Below, piece after piece: positions 34,642 through 43,813 of a stretch of DNA of 64,000 nucleotides. The stretch's first letter is position 1; every line of letters begins with the position of its first letter. The position numbers and the translations under genes were made by a program. The stretch comes from Candidatus Rifleibacteriota bacterium (GTDB lineage Bacteria > Riflebacteria > Ozemobacteria > Ozemobacterales > Ozemobacteraceae). A model generated the notes under the pieces. The model worked only from the letters and a program-made list of their open reading frames with translations. It was not told where the DNA came from and did no database searches. The stretch covers positions 149,116 through 213,115 of the forward strand of contig JAKQQP010000267.1 in NCBI GenBank assembly GCA_029564115.1, read 5' to 3'.

Positions 34642-34775
34642 CTGCACAGCCCGGTAATTCCTGCTCAGCCGGCAACTTTTCCGTCGCTGCAAGTTTCGTT
34701 TTGCGCCAGGCGGGTTCTGTGATAATCTAGTTTCAGTATTTTTGTTAAATTTCAGCTGCCAAAAGGAAGAACCCC

Positions 34776-35246
34776 ATGGAAATCAGTTTTAACAAGGAAG
34801 AGCTTAAAAAACTTGTCGAAATAGCTGTTATGGCTGACTGGGTCATGACTGCACATGATACCGAAGATGATGTGCGCAAAGATGAATACCTGCAACTCAT
34901 CCAGAAAATTTTTGCCACCGCCTGGAAAAACGGCATGAAAAAAGAAATCGAGCATCTTGAAGATATAAATGAATTTTTTCCCGACGAAACCTGGGAAGAA
35001 AGCAGCCTCGCTCGGGCCTTCATTAATGAATTTGAAGAAAAAACCTTCTGGGATGAACTCGTAGAAAGACTTGCTGAACGAGAACTTAACCGCAAACTTG
35101 GCAATAAAAAAGCCGGCAGTTTTGAAGAACACATGGAAATCTACGAAAAGTTCGCCAGCAGCTTCGGTGAAGAGTTCGCCGAAAACGGTATAACCAACCT
35201 GCAGGTGGTGAAGCCAGAAGCTCCCAAAGCTGGCAAAAAAAGCTGA
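34776..35246 (+). CDS. Acidic helical protein of unknown function
   Basis: A 156-residue soluble protein, very rich in Glu/Lys and predicted almost all helical (KEELKKLVEIAVMADWVMTA, EDDVRKDEYLQLIQKIFATA, FEEHMEIYEKFASSFGEEFA). No recognisable domain or signal peptide is present. An AAAAGGAAG site precedes ATG 34776. Codon use is like its neighbours. It is followed closely by a strong terminator. Confidence 0.72.
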   Translation: MEISFNKEELKKLVEIAVMADWVMTAHDTEDDVRKDEYLQLIQKIFATAWKNGMKKEIEHLEDINEFFPDETWEESSLARAFINEFEEKTFWDELVERLAERELNRKLGNKKAGSFEEHMEIYEKFASSFGEEFAENGITNLQVVKPEAPKAGKKS

Positions 35247-35264
35247 TTTTTTCTGTCTGACTAC

Positions 35265-35304
35265 AATTTAAGCCCGGGGTGAGCAGTCGCCCCGGGCTTA
35301 AATT
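35265..35304. terminator. Bidirectional terminator
   Basis: A perfect 15-bp stem: AATTTAAGCCCGGGG (35265-35279) with CCCCGGGCTTAAATT (35290-35304). It is flanked by TTATTTTCC on plus and TGTAGTCAG on minus. It also ends the long minus-strand run that begins at 43813. Confidence 0.92.
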
Positions 35305-35514
35305 TTATTTTCCGATCATGAAGTCGAGAACATGCCCGGCTATGCTGCTGCTGCGTTTATAAAACTCCGTAAAGCCGCAATTTTTGCAGGTTACCGACGT
35401 GTATTTCTGCGTCTGAATGTCAAAAAGCTTCGATAAAAAACCGCCTGTGGCACGAAGTTCACCGGTCTCGAAGGCGCTGCCTTCGCATTTCAGACATTTC
35501 CACTGGTTACTCAT
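35305..35514 (-). CDS. Small Zn-ribbon protein (COG3478/YpzJ-like)
   Basis: A 69-residue protein with two CxxC pairs (WKCLKC at 7/10 and TCKNCGFTEFY at 43/46) flanking GELRATGGFLSKLFDIQTQK. These are the signatures of the predicted nucleic-acid-binding Zn-ribbon family COG3478. Function is not known. It is the last gene of the nine-gene run, 31 bases after dcd, with the terminator stem directly following the stop. Confidence 0.85.
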   Translation of the reverse strand: MSNQWKCLKCEGSAFETGELRATGGFLSKLFDIQTQKYTSVTCKNCGFTEFYKRSSSIAGHVLDFMIGK

Positions 35515-35545
35515 TCAGCAGGGCTCCTTTTGCAAAATTTTATGT

Positions 35546-36079
35546 TCAACCGAGCCAGAAGTTTTCGGGGGTCTGGCCGGCAAAGACACCGTGATACTGA
35601 CCGGGCGTTTCGCAGCGTTGAAAAATAAACTGACATATTGGAGTACCCGGAATAAGTTTTAACGGAATCGGGCCAAAGTTCGATATTTCAAGAACCTGAT
35701 GGTTGTTGATACCCGGTTGCATGAACGATGCAGAAATATGGACGAGAAGACCAACTCTGGCAAAGCGACTGCGGCCTTCGAGCCAGCCGGAAAGCCCGTT
35801 GCCCAGAGTGACTTTTTCGGAGGTGATGCCCAGAACCGTCTGCCCTGGTCTGACGGTGAGAGTTTCGCCGTCCGGTATAACCAGTCCTTTGGTGGCCGCT
35901 TTAAAATCCATGTTGTCTGTCAGGTGCAGTTCGTTGGGAAGATGCACAAAAACCCTGAACGCATTCGAAAGATGTAGATCGATGCTTGCGGGCCCGAGCA
36001 TTTTTTCGTCAAATGGCTCTATTTTTATGGTTCCCTTTTTGATTTCGGCCAGAATAGCTTCTCTGCCAAGTATCGTCAT
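35546..36079 (-). CDS. dcd: dCTP deaminase
   Basis: A 177-residue trimeric enzyme of pyrimidine deoxynucleotide supply that makes dUTP from dCTP. The core motif GWLEGRSRFARVGLLVHISA with the catalytic Glu, then FMQPGINNHQVLEISNFGP and IPGTPICQFIF, are clear family signatures, as is PASIDLHLSNAF near the N-terminus. Whether it also hydrolyses dUTP (the bifunctional archaeal type) cannot be told. ATG 36079 follows a GGAGG site. Confidence 0.94.
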   Translation of the reverse strand: MTILGREAILAEIKKGTIKIEPFDEKMLGPASIDLHLSNAFRVFVHLPNELHLTDNMDFKAATKGLVIPDGETLTVRPGQTVLGITSEKVTLGNGLSGWLEGRSRFARVGLLVHISASFMQPGINNHQVLEISNFGPIPLKLIPGTPICQFIFQRCETPGQYHGVFAGQTPENFWLG

Positions 36080-36133
36080 CAGTGCCTCCAGAAAAAAAGA
36101 TGGGCGGTCATTATAGCACTGATTGTCAGAGTG

Positions 36134-37012
36134 TTAAAAATATTTTTGCAGATTGTTGACCAGCGCTCGGGCGAGAACTGCTTTCAGATCATGGCGATTT
36201 TTGAAGATGCGATGTTCAAAAGCAGTATCTGCTTTCTCGAGAAGTAATATCGCCAAAGTGCCGGCGGCGTCTTCCCTTATCGCTTCATGCTGCAGCAGAG
36301 GCAACAAGAGTTCGGTGAAATCACGGTTTTTCAGTTGTCTTACTGCATGACAGGCTGATTTGACTTTGCCGGTATTTTCAGGGTTCTGCAGCATCAGAGT
36401 CAGGGCTTTGTATGCCCGCTCAGGGTTAGCGCGAGAAAGAGCCCCCGCTGCCGTCGACCGGACACGTGGCGAGGCATGCCCGAGCATCTGGGCAAAAATA
36501 GAAATAACTGTCGGGTCTTTGATCTGTTCGAGCCCTTCGATTGTATTGCTGACGACGCGGTCGTCACCATAGGTCAGAAAAGACGTAAGCAGGGGAATCA
36601 TATCAGGGTCGGGGTAGGTGCGCGGCAGATATTTGACCAGCCAGGATATATGATTGACCTCTGTGCAGCGGTCGAGATACTGCTCAAGAGCCTTCTGAAA
36701 AGTTTCGCTGTTACTTTTTGTGGCCCATTCCAGTTCCTGTAGAGAAATTTCGCTTTCTGTTGCGGTTTTGAGTTTGTGCAGAAGGGCTACGGCAAAGTTG
36801 TTATGCTGTTTGGCGACTAACGACTGAGAAATGATCGATGAGGCAACGTTGGCTACGTGGCGTGGAGCCTTTTCGGCAAGCTGAACCAGACGGTTTATTG
36901 CTTCGATTGTCAGCAGCGAATTGTCACAGGCGGCGAAGTAGGCCAGCCCTGCCAGCTGTTTTTCAGGGTCAGTCGAGTTCAGCAGATTCAGATGCAGGCT
37001 GTAGTCATCCAT
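36134..37012 (-). CDS. HEAT-repeat protein
   Basis: A 292-residue soluble all-helical protein. Units such as VSNTIEGLEQIKDPTVISIF and VRSTAAGALSRANPERAYKA are recognisable HEAT/PBS-lyase-type repeats. No catalytic motif is seen. A protein-interaction scaffold is likely. It starts 8 bases after the TerB-like gene, which suggests the two act together, though that is inference. Confidence 0.78.
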   Translation of the reverse strand: MDDYSLHLNLLNSTDPEKQLAGLAYFAACDNSLLTIEAINRLVQLAEKAPRHVANVASSIISQSLVAKQHNNFAVALLHKLKTATESEISLQELEWATKSNSETFQKALEQYLDRCTEVNHISWLVKYLPRTYPDPDMIPLLTSFLTYGDDRVVSNTIEGLEQIKDPTVISIFAQMLGHASPRVRSTAAGALSRANPERAYKALTLMLQNPENTGKVKSACHAVRQLKNRDFTELLLPLLQHEAIREDAAGTLAILLLEKADTAFEHRIFKNRHDLKAVLARALVNNLQKYF

Positions 37013-37020
37013 TGGTTGAT

Positions 37021-37725
37021 TTATCCGCGCAGTTTAACATTCAAAATTTTTGCCATTTCCTGAATTTTTTCGAGCTCTCTGAATGTCTGCATGCTTTTTT
37101 CGTTATGCTTCACTGTCAGGTTATAGTAGTCATTGAGAGCCTTTTGATGCAGACCGTGGACATCTTCATCCTCTATTTCGAGCTCGGTGCGTATTTTTTG
37201 CATTGAATCGAGCTCTTCCTGGGTTAGAATGCCGTCTTCGACAACTTTTTCTACCAGTGTCCAGTAAACTATGTTGCGGGCATCTGTGATTTCGCGTGAG
37301 CTGGCCTGGATACAACCTGCCAGCGCTCTGAAGACAGTTCGCTCATCGTCGTCTATGTGATAGTCGTCACGGGTTATCATGAAGTAGCATTCAGCCAGAA
37401 AACGGGTTACAAACATGTAGTCTTCGCCCCATTCACTAAGGTCCCAGACCTTTCCTTTTTCAGAAATGGCAATCTGGCATTCCTCATGATTTTTGCGTAT
37501 GTGGATGGTGCGGTCGTCTATTTTGCAGAAGGGGGCAAAACCTTCGTCAATCAGATAATCGCTGCTTTCGAGGTCGCCAGCAAAACCGGAAATGCAGGGG
37601 CGGGTTCGCGAACCGGCAAAAAGGCTGATCATCTGCTTCCAGAGACTGCCGCTCTCTGCATCTTTGCCTTTTTGAAGATATTGGCCGGCATAATCACTCA
37701 GCAAAGTTACTCTCTGGTCAAACAT
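37021..37725 (-). CDS. Protein of unknown function with possible TerB-like helical domain
   Basis: A 234-residue cytoplasmic protein. The part at about 120-200 (DDDERTVFRALAGCIQ, then YWTLVEKVVEDGILTQEEL) has the helix-acidic-helix look of TerB-like domains, in which Asp/Glu residues bind metal, but this is only pattern resemblance. The N-terminal half is alpha/beta and not recognised. A GGGAGA site lies before ATG 37725. It overlaps nothing and is in the middle of the nine-gene run. Confidence 0.6.
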   Translation of the reverse strand: MFDQRVTLLSDYAGQYLQKGKDAESGSLWKQMISLFAGSRTRPCISGFAGDLESSDYLIDEGFAPFCKIDDRTIHIRKNHEECQIAISEKGKVWDLSEWGEDYMFVTRFLAECYFMITRDDYHIDDDERTVFRALAGCIQASSREITDARNIVYWTLVEKVVEDGILTQEELDSMQKIRTELEIEDEDVHGLHQKALNDYYNLTVKHNEKSMQTFRELEKIQEMAKILNVKLRG

Positions 37726-37773
37726 AACGATTCTCCCGGTAGATTTTTTTCAAGGCTAACACATGCCCGGTGC

Positions 37774-38919
37774 CTATTCAACCTGAAGGCTGTCAGTTGC
37801 GTCTTTGTTTTCTTTTGAGCCGCGAGAATAGACGATCGAGCCAATGAGGGCCGTAATCGGAATGGCCAGTACCATGCCGAAAAGACCTGCCAGTGAGCGG
37901 GTGATCTCGGTGCAGATAAATTCCATGTTCATTATCTTGATCAGTGGAAAATCCTCTCGCTGCATGGCAAATACCAGAATTAACGTCAGGGAAGCGCCAG
38001 TATAAGCCAGGATAAGGGTGTTTACCATGCTGCCGATAATGTCACGGCCGATGTTCATGCCGCTCTCAAAAAGCCTTGCCCTGGTATAAAGAGGGTTAGC
38101 CATCGAGATTTCAAGTAGAGACGAAGAAATCGAAATTGCCACATCCATCACTGCCCCCAGCGCCCCGATTATTATGCCGCTGATCATGATGCCGCGAAGA
38201 TCTATCGAAGAATTCAGTATTTGCAGAAAAGTGCTCTCATCTCCACTGTAACCGTTCAGCTTGAGAAGAACGGCAGCAACCCAGCCAAAAATACCGGCAA
38301 GTATAACGCCGCTGAGAGTGCCAATACCGGCTATCAGAGCTTTTCGAGTGCGGCCAGCAATGATCAGGATGTTTACGGCAACTATCACCAGCGAGCAGGC
38401 TATACTCAGAGGTACGGGCGCAACTCCTTTTAGCAGCAGACGCGCCATTACACCAAAAATTATTATCAGAGTAAAAAACAGCGCCAGCATTGCTTTTACC
38501 CCGTTAACACCGGCGATGCCGACAATGGCCAGAATTATCAGCATCGAAAGAAACAGCAGATGATGAGACTTGAAATGCTCATCGACTCCCACCATGAGCT
38601 GGTCTTCCTGTTGTTCTGCAACTGCCAGTATGGTTTGCCCCTTTGTCAGATTGAGATTATATATCGAACCCGGGCTTTCAAAATGCTCGGCCTTCATCGT
38701 CTGGCCGCTATGAGGCCCTGATTTGAAGCCGAGTTCGACCGCGAAAATTTTTTCGTTGCTTTCTGGGTCTTCGCCTTCGAGTTCTTGAATGCTTTTTACT
38801 TCGGCAACCGAGTATATTCCGTCATGTGTGCTGCCAAGAACATGGTAAAGAAGCAGAAACATGAAGGCGACACCAAGGCAGATTATCAATATATCGGTTT
38901 TTGATGTTTTTTCAAACAT
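37774..38919 (-). CDS. YibE/F family membrane protein
   Basis: A 381-residue inner-membrane protein. One N-terminal membrane segment (IICLGVAFMFLLLYHVL), an extracytoplasmic beta domain (about 35-115) and a block of seven or so membrane segments follow. Within them GMISGIIIGALGAVMDVAIS-like sequence and NPLYTRARLFESGMNIGRDI are the YibE/F signature. A transport role has been proposed for the family but is not proven. Confidence 0.9.
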   Translation of the reverse strand: MFEKTSKTDILIICLGVAFMFLLLYHVLGSTHDGIYSVAEVKSIQELEGEDPESNEKIFAVELGFKSGPHSGQTMKAEHFESPGSIYNLNLTKGQTILAVAEQQEDQLMVGVDEHFKSHHLLFLSMLIILAIVGIAGVNGVKAMLALFFTLIIIFGVMARLLLKGVAPVPLSIACSLVIVAVNILIIAGRTRKALIAGIGTLSGVILAGIFGWVAAVLLKLNGYSGDESTFLQILNSSIDLRGIMISGIIIGALGAVMDVAISISSSLLEISMANPLYTRARLFESGMNIGRDIIGSMVNTLILAYTGASLTLILVFAMQREDFPLIKIMNMEFICTEITRSLAGLFGMVLAIPITALIGSIVYSRGSKENKDATDSLQVE

Positions 38920-38934
38920 GGGCGCCCTCCTGAT

Positions 38935-39822
38935 TTACCAAAGCCGCGAAGGTACGGCGGCTTCCAGCTTGTCTTCTACCTCGTCCGCGAGTGGGGCTAC
39001 AAAGTTGAGCCCCGTCAGCTTTTCAATTTCGTCGATACTGGTCAGAAAACTTTCCATTCTTTCTTTGCCTGTAACAGTCTGGTGCACCAGAAACGCAAGG
39101 CTGCGCACATTGCCCTTTTCTTCGTCAAAAAGAATTTTATAAAAGGCATCTGGTATTTCGATGCGGTTTGCCAGCGTCTGAATATGCCGGTCAAAAATCG
39201 GCCCGGTTATAACCCAGACGTTCTCTAGCTGGTTTGCATACTCTTCTTCGAGTTTTTCCATGCGTTGCCAGACTTTTCTGTTCAATTCGGGACTTTGCGG
39301 CACGATGTTGCTCATCAGAAAGGTTTCGTGCTGGGCATCCAGGCCGTAACGCTGAGCAATCGCTGAGTTTGGGGCCATGTGCCCACGATCATAGCCGCTT
39401 TTGCTGTAGTCGCCGGGCAGAACTCTCGACAGAGTGCGCATGTCGACCTTGAACCCCTTGGGGCGCTTCAGCCGCTCCCCGGCGACTTTTGTATCGAGTC
39501 TGTATGCTACCCATAAAGGGTTGCGGCGCTCTTCGCAGTAACCGGCATGGTAGGCGATATTCTTCAGGATTGTCAGCGAAGTGCTGCTGGCAGTAAGAGG
39601 TGGGCCGCCATAAACGATGTTTTTGCTCTGCCGCGTGGCATCGCGCAGAGCCTGATCAACAGGGAAAAATCCGGAAGGTGCCGTCGCGGGCTTCGGCGTG
39701 GTGACCGGTCGCTGCTGGTAATACCAGATGCCGATGCCGATGAACGTCAGCAGCAGAATTATCGCTATCAGCTGTGTCGGAGCGATAGCGCCATACCTGC
39801 GGCTATTTAAGAGTTTGAGCAT
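38935..39822 (-). CDS. Membrane-anchored DNA/RNA non-specific endonuclease (NUC1 type)
   Basis: A 295-residue protein with one N-terminal membrane segment (LIAIILLLTFIGIGIWYY, about 18-35) and a beta-beta-alpha-metal nuclease domain. The catalytic motif is YDRGHMAPN, with the general-base His of DRGH; SNIVPQSPELNRKVWQRME contains the metal-binding Asn. Homologues are sugar-non-specific nucleases of the Serratia/EndoG group. The anchor places it in the periplasm or outside. It starts 2 bases after the VOC gene stop. Confidence 0.92.
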   Translation of the reverse strand: MLKLLNSRRYGAIAPTQLIAIILLLTFIGIGIWYYQQRPVTTPKPATAPSGFFPVDQALRDATRQSKNIVYGGPPLTASSTSLTILKNIAYHAGYCEERRNPLWVAYRLDTKVAGERLKRPKGFKVDMRTLSRVLPGDYSKSGYDRGHMAPNSAIAQRYGLDAQHETFLMSNIVPQSPELNRKVWQRMEKLEEEYANQLENVWVITGPIFDRHIQTLANRIEIPDAFYKILFDEEKGNVRSLAFLVHQTVTGKERMESFLTSIDEIEKLTGLNFVAPLADEVEDKLEAAVPSRLW

Positions 39823-39824
39823 AA

Positions 39825-40205
39825 TTATTTAAGGAGTCTGGCAGGGAGTATTTCGAGCCAGTAATTGTCGGGGTCGGCAATGAAATAGATGCCCATAGAA
39901 GGATTTTCGTAGCAGATACAGCCCATTTTCTGGTGCAATTTATGAGCTTCTTCGTAATCGTCGGTGGTAAAAGCAAGATGAAATTCGTTGTCACCCAAAC
40001 AATAAGGCTCATTTCGGTCTCGCAGCCAGGTGAGTTCCAGGCGATGCCCGCCACTGCCGTCTCCGAGGTATACCAGAATGAAACTGCCGTCTTCTGCAGT
40101 TTTACGACGAACTTCAACGAGTCCGAGGGCATTTTTATAGAATTCCAGACTTTTTTCGAGATTCAAGACATTGATATTGTTGTGATTGAACTTAAATTCA
40201 GGCAT
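39825..40205 (-). CDS. VOC-family (glyoxalase I-like) protein
   Basis: A 126-residue protein with the paired beta-alpha-beta-beta-beta modules of the vicinal-oxygen-chelate fold. NHNNINVLNLEKSLEFYKNA opens module one; EFHLAFTTDDYEEAHKLHQK opens module two and DPDNYWLEILP closes it. The metal ligands His8, Glu57 and His74-like positions plus the final Glu fit lactoylglutathione lyases. The true substrate is uncertain, since glutathione use is not shown. Confidence 0.85.
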   Translation of the reverse strand: MPEFKFNHNNINVLNLEKSLEFYKNALGLVEVRRKTAEDGSFILVYLGDGSGGHRLELTWLRDRNEPYCLGDNEFHLAFTTDDYEEAHKLHQKMGCICYENPSMGIYFIADPDNYWLEILPARLLK

Positions 40206-40227
40206 TTTTTTACTCCTGTTTCAGATT

Positions 40228-42150
40228 TTATTTTTCGTGGCTGCAGCTTAAAACCTTGTTGATAACTTCAATTGTTTCAGCGACTGTCAGACAATGTTCG
40301 GCCTGCATGTCGGCAAACTGCATACTTGACTGGCAGTAATGTCTCGCACCTATGCGCACAGGGTTTCTGAAGCCAAGACTGGCGATAAAGCTGCCAAGGC
40401 CTGATTCACGGCGATGGTCTTCAAGCGTGAACAGTCTGAAAGCTTTTTCGCAGATATTTTTAAGAAATTTGTCATGGTCTTCAAATTGTGCAATGGCAAT
40501 CACATCGAGGCACACGTCTTCTCTGGCAAGCTGCTCTGACGCTTCAATGGCTATCTGCAGCATATGTGGCCCGGAGGTGAACAGGGCATTGCGGTTTTTG
40601 CCACCACTGCCGGCTTTGAATATATTTGCATTCTCTCTGTAGAAGGGGAGTGTCGTGAATTCCGGGCCGGGGGTGCGGTGCAGTCTGAAGTAAGCCGGTT
40701 TTGCTCTGCCGCTCTGCGCCATCTCTGCTTTCATGCGCTTGATGGTGAATTCAAGCAGGCGTTCCGTGCTTGCCCGGTCTACCGGTTCGAAAATATCGAG
40801 GTCTCCAAGGGCCTGCATCAGCCCCAGGTCATTTATTGCCTGATGGCTCTTACCGTCGGTAAAGTAGTCGATTCCGGCATAATGCCCGGCAAAAATGACC
40901 GGCACTTTCTCGGTGATGCAGGCAAATATCTGATCAAGACTACGTTTGAAGAACGAGGCGTATGTGTTTACAACCGCAATTCGGCCGGCGAGACCAAGGC
41001 CGGCTGCAGTCGAGCACATATCCTGCTCACTGATACCCATTTCAAGAAAGCGCGGCCCGAAGTCAGCGGCAACTTCTGACAAGCGACAGGATTTTTCGAG
41101 ATCGGCATCGAGAACGTAAATATCCTGGTCCTGAGAGTAAAGTTTGATCAGGGTTCTGGCAAAAGCTTCGCCGGTCGAAATCGACCCGGCAGTTGTGGCT
41201 GCCATTTTGACCGGTGCTGGCTCCATGGCGGCCGCATTTTTTTTATAAGCTTCGAAAGATTCATTTAAGGCTGGAACAGCGCATTTGCCCACAAGTTCGT
41301 GCAGTATCTCAAGATATTCGCTGTCGTCAGGAATCTGACCATGCCATTTACCGTTTCTTCTGGCTGTATTGTGTGCCATCGAGGTCATCGTGGCGCCACC
41401 ACCCTTAAACGTTTCGGCGATGATAACACCGGGAAGCTCCGATTCGATCAGGCTGTTGATCGCCGCGTCAATTTCTTTGATCGAATGCCCGTTTACCTCG
41501 AATACCTGCAGACCTATGCCTCTGAAGACTTTTGCCCAGTCGTCGGCATCTTTGATGTCGGCAGTTCGGCTGTCTGATTGCAGGTGGTTGCGATCGACAA
41601 CCGGAATGACCAGCCCTGGGTTGAGTTTTTTCAGGCTCAGGAACGCTTCGAATAGCTGCCCCTCCTGCAGTTCGCCGTCGCCCATAATGGCAAATACCGG
41701 GTGCCTGAGACTCGCTGCCTTGTTGCTGATCGCTATTCCCAGAGCTTTAGAAAGGCCCTGGCCGAGGGAGCCGCTGTCAGAATCAACTCCGGGAACAAGG
41801 CGGTCACAATGAGCGGGCAGCCCCTGTCTATGTTTGTAGCTGAGCAGTCGCTCTGTGCTGAAACAGCCCATGCCAGCCAGAACAGCATACTGAGCCATCG
41901 CGGCATGGCCTTTCGAGAGGTGTATGCTGCCGCGTTCAGTTATTTTTTTCAGGGGGTGGCAGATGTGGCGGTAATATATGCAGGTAAGCAGTTCCATACT
42001 TGAAAAACAGGCGCCAAGCCAGCCGTGATTGGCTGATTTCAGGCCGGCAAGGCAGTTGATACGATGTACCGCAGCGAGTTTTTCCAGATCATGGTCTGTT
42101 GTTCGAGGGAGCTGTTCAATGATTGCGTTACTGACGAGAAATGGCTGCAT
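40228..42150 (-). CDS. tkt: Transketolase
   Basis: A 640-residue thiamine-diphosphate enzyme of the pentose-phosphate pathway. The N-terminal domain carries SIHLSKGHAA and the ThDP/Mg motif GDGELQEGQ (about 157-165). The pyrimidine-binding domain has DLEKS, RFLEMGISEQDM with the catalytic Glu, and the C-terminal domain follows. The GELQEG spelling and short length match the split-type (N/C subunit) transketolases; here both halves are joined in one chain. The start at 42150 has a TGGAG site; a longer in-frame start at 42273 overlaps the PLD gene. Confidence 0.93.
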   Translation of the reverse strand: MQPFLVSNAIIEQLPRTTDHDLEKLAAVHRINCLAGLKSANHGWLGACFSSMELLTCIYYRHICHPLKKITERGSIHLSKGHAAMAQYAVLAGMGCFSTERLLSYKHRQGLPAHCDRLVPGVDSDSGSLGQGLSKALGIAISNKAASLRHPVFAIMGDGELQEGQLFEAFLSLKKLNPGLVIPVVDRNHLQSDSRTADIKDADDWAKVFRGIGLQVFEVNGHSIKEIDAAINSLIESELPGVIIAETFKGGGATMTSMAHNTARRNGKWHGQIPDDSEYLEILHELVGKCAVPALNESFEAYKKNAAAMEPAPVKMAATTAGSISTGEAFARTLIKLYSQDQDIYVLDADLEKSCRLSEVAADFGPRFLEMGISEQDMCSTAAGLGLAGRIAVVNTYASFFKRSLDQIFACITEKVPVIFAGHYAGIDYFTDGKSHQAINDLGLMQALGDLDIFEPVDRASTERLLEFTIKRMKAEMAQSGRAKPAYFRLHRTPGPEFTTLPFYRENANIFKAGSGGKNRNALFTSGPHMLQIAIEASEQLAREDVCLDVIAIAQFEDHDKFLKNICEKAFRLFTLEDHRRESGLGSFIASLGFRNPVRIGARHYCQSSMQFADMQAEHCLTVAETIEVINKVLSCSHEK

Positions 42151-42211
42151 GTTTTGCTCCAGTTGTTGCTTTCGTCCGGTTTTCTTTCGGGTTGAGTTTC
42201 TCTTGTGCTGG

Positions 42212-43813
42212 TCAGTCTGCCTGAGAATAACCTTCGACCTTGTCTTTTTCCCATTTGATGATGAAACCATCATTGCTGAGCGCCTTAATAGCCTTTTTGA
42301 CGCGATTTCTGCTCAGGCCGGTTTCTTCCTGAATCTGCTCAAAAGTTTTATGGGCTTCGCGGTCGAGCGTGCCCAGTATTTTGCAGTTGTCATCTTTGCT
42401 GAGGGTTCTCAGCAGCTTTTTGTGCAGCATTTTGCCTTCGGCAAGGGTAACTGTTTGAGGTATACCTTTGCGCGGCGAGGTGACCGGGCCTGCAGGCATG
42501 CGTGAATTCCACAGAATGTCGAATTCTGCTTTGAAACTGTCTATTACTTTCTGGTGATGGTTATAAAGACCATTGAAGAGCATGACGTTTTCAAAGTTCA
42601 GGTATTCGGCTGAATTTGACCAGTTGTAACTGCCGATAGCCATTTCCCGGCCGTTGACCGTAACATTTTTGTGGTGCAGAAAAAGGCTTAGATAGCTGAG
42701 CAGAGCCGGGCCTTTCTTTTCGGTGCTGTAGCCGTAGGCATTGATTCTGAAACGGTAGCGTACCTGGATATTTTTCAACCCAAGCTCGGCGGCCTTTCTT
42801 TCGAGCCACGGAGCCATTTTAGATTCAACCGGGTTTTCGTCGTCAAGCTGAGCATGATCGAGAAGCAGTCTGAATCTGGCGTCGGGGTTGCGCTCGGCGG
42901 CCCTGAGAATGGCTTCGGCAAGTTCGATGCGCGTCAGACTGAACATGGCCAGATCGAGACTGCCCGAGGCTTCAACTCTTCTGACCAGGTTGATCAGCTC
43001 ATTGTCGATGCGGGTCAATTCAAGTTCACTTACCGGTTCTGAATTAAAAACTATTTTGACATACCCGGGCACATGGTTGGTTTCTATGTATTTCTCAGGG
43101 ATCCATTCACCAAGAAGCATTTCTGAATATTCGTTCCAGAGACGGGCAAATTCTTCGGCAAATTGCCGGGCCACTGCCGGCTGTTCGTGAAAGAAAACGC
43201 GGTTTTCGGCGTAGATCTGGTCTGAAGTTGGTGAGATGTTGGCACTGCCATTGAAACAACTGTGAGGAACCGGGTTGTCGGGGCGGTAAAAGACGCCGAA
43301 TTTTTCGTGCATGGTGCCGTAGATCAAAGTGCCGTCTTCCAGTTTTGATTCGCGACCGTTACGCTTCATGGCTGCTGTCGATACGGCTGCTATTTTGAAG
43401 TCAAAACTACGGCCTTCTTCAGAGGCTTTTTCTGCGGCGGCCTGAACTTTTTTGACAATCCGGTCACGGCTGGCCTGGGCCCAGGTCGATACACCATCGA
43501 GAAGCAGTTGAAATTTGATGCCCCTGGTCGCCGCTGCGTCAATCATGGCGTCAAGGGTGGCGTAGTCACTCATTGAATACATGCAGATCTTGGCAGTGCT
43601 GCCTGGCTCAAGTCTGTCAATGAAGTGTGTCAGGGCATTGGCCAGGGTGGCCTGTCTTACACTGGAATCGCTGAAACGCAGGGTGCGTTCATTGTTTATT
43701 CGGCTGAAACCGCCACGGGGCCCGTAATATATTTCGACCCGCTCGGCTCCAGTTGCGCCGCTGCTCAGACAAATCCCAATACCCACCGCCAGAGAAATGA
43801 AAAACTTTTTCAA
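42212..43813 (-). CDS. Exported PLD-like protein with C-terminal winged-helix domain
   Basis: A 533-residue protein starting at TTG 43813 with a GGAGG site 6 bases upstream; its first 22 residues are a signal peptide (FFISLAVGIGICLSSGATGA). Two PLD-type halves are seen: MHEKFGVFYRPDN with GSANIS (His169, Lys171) and LHHKNVTVNG with GSYNWS (His379, Lys381). The Asp of each HKD is not conserved in register (Tyr176 and Asn386). Residues about 476-533 form a winged helix-turn-helix (FEQIQEETGLSRNRVKKAIK), which is odd on an exported protein. It heads the nine-gene run. An ATG at 43828 lacks a ribosome-binding site. Confidence 0.85.
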   Translation of the reverse strand: MKKFFISLAVGIGICLSSGATGAERVEIYYGPRGGFSRINNERTLRFSDSSVRQATLANALTHFIDRLEPGSTAKICMYSMSDYATLDAMIDAAATRGIKFQLLLDGVSTWAQASRDRIVKKVQAAAEKASEEGRSFDFKIAAVSTAAMKRNGRESKLEDGTLIYGTMHEKFGVFYRPDNPVPHSCFNGSANISPTSDQIYAENRVFFHEQPAVARQFAEEFARLWNEYSEMLLGEWIPEKYIETNHVPGYVKIVFNSEPVSELELTRIDNELINLVRRVEASGSLDLAMFSLTRIELAEAILRAAERNPDARFRLLLDHAQLDDENPVESKMAPWLERKAAELGLKNIQVRYRFRINAYGYSTEKKGPALLSYLSLFLHHKNVTVNGREMAIGSYNWSNSAEYLNFENVMLFNGLYNHHQKVIDSFKAEFDILWNSRMPAGPVTSPRKGIPQTVTLAEGKMLHKKLLRTLSKDDNCKILGTLDREAHKTFEQIQEETGLSRNRVKKAIKALSNDGFIIKWEKDKVEGYSQAD

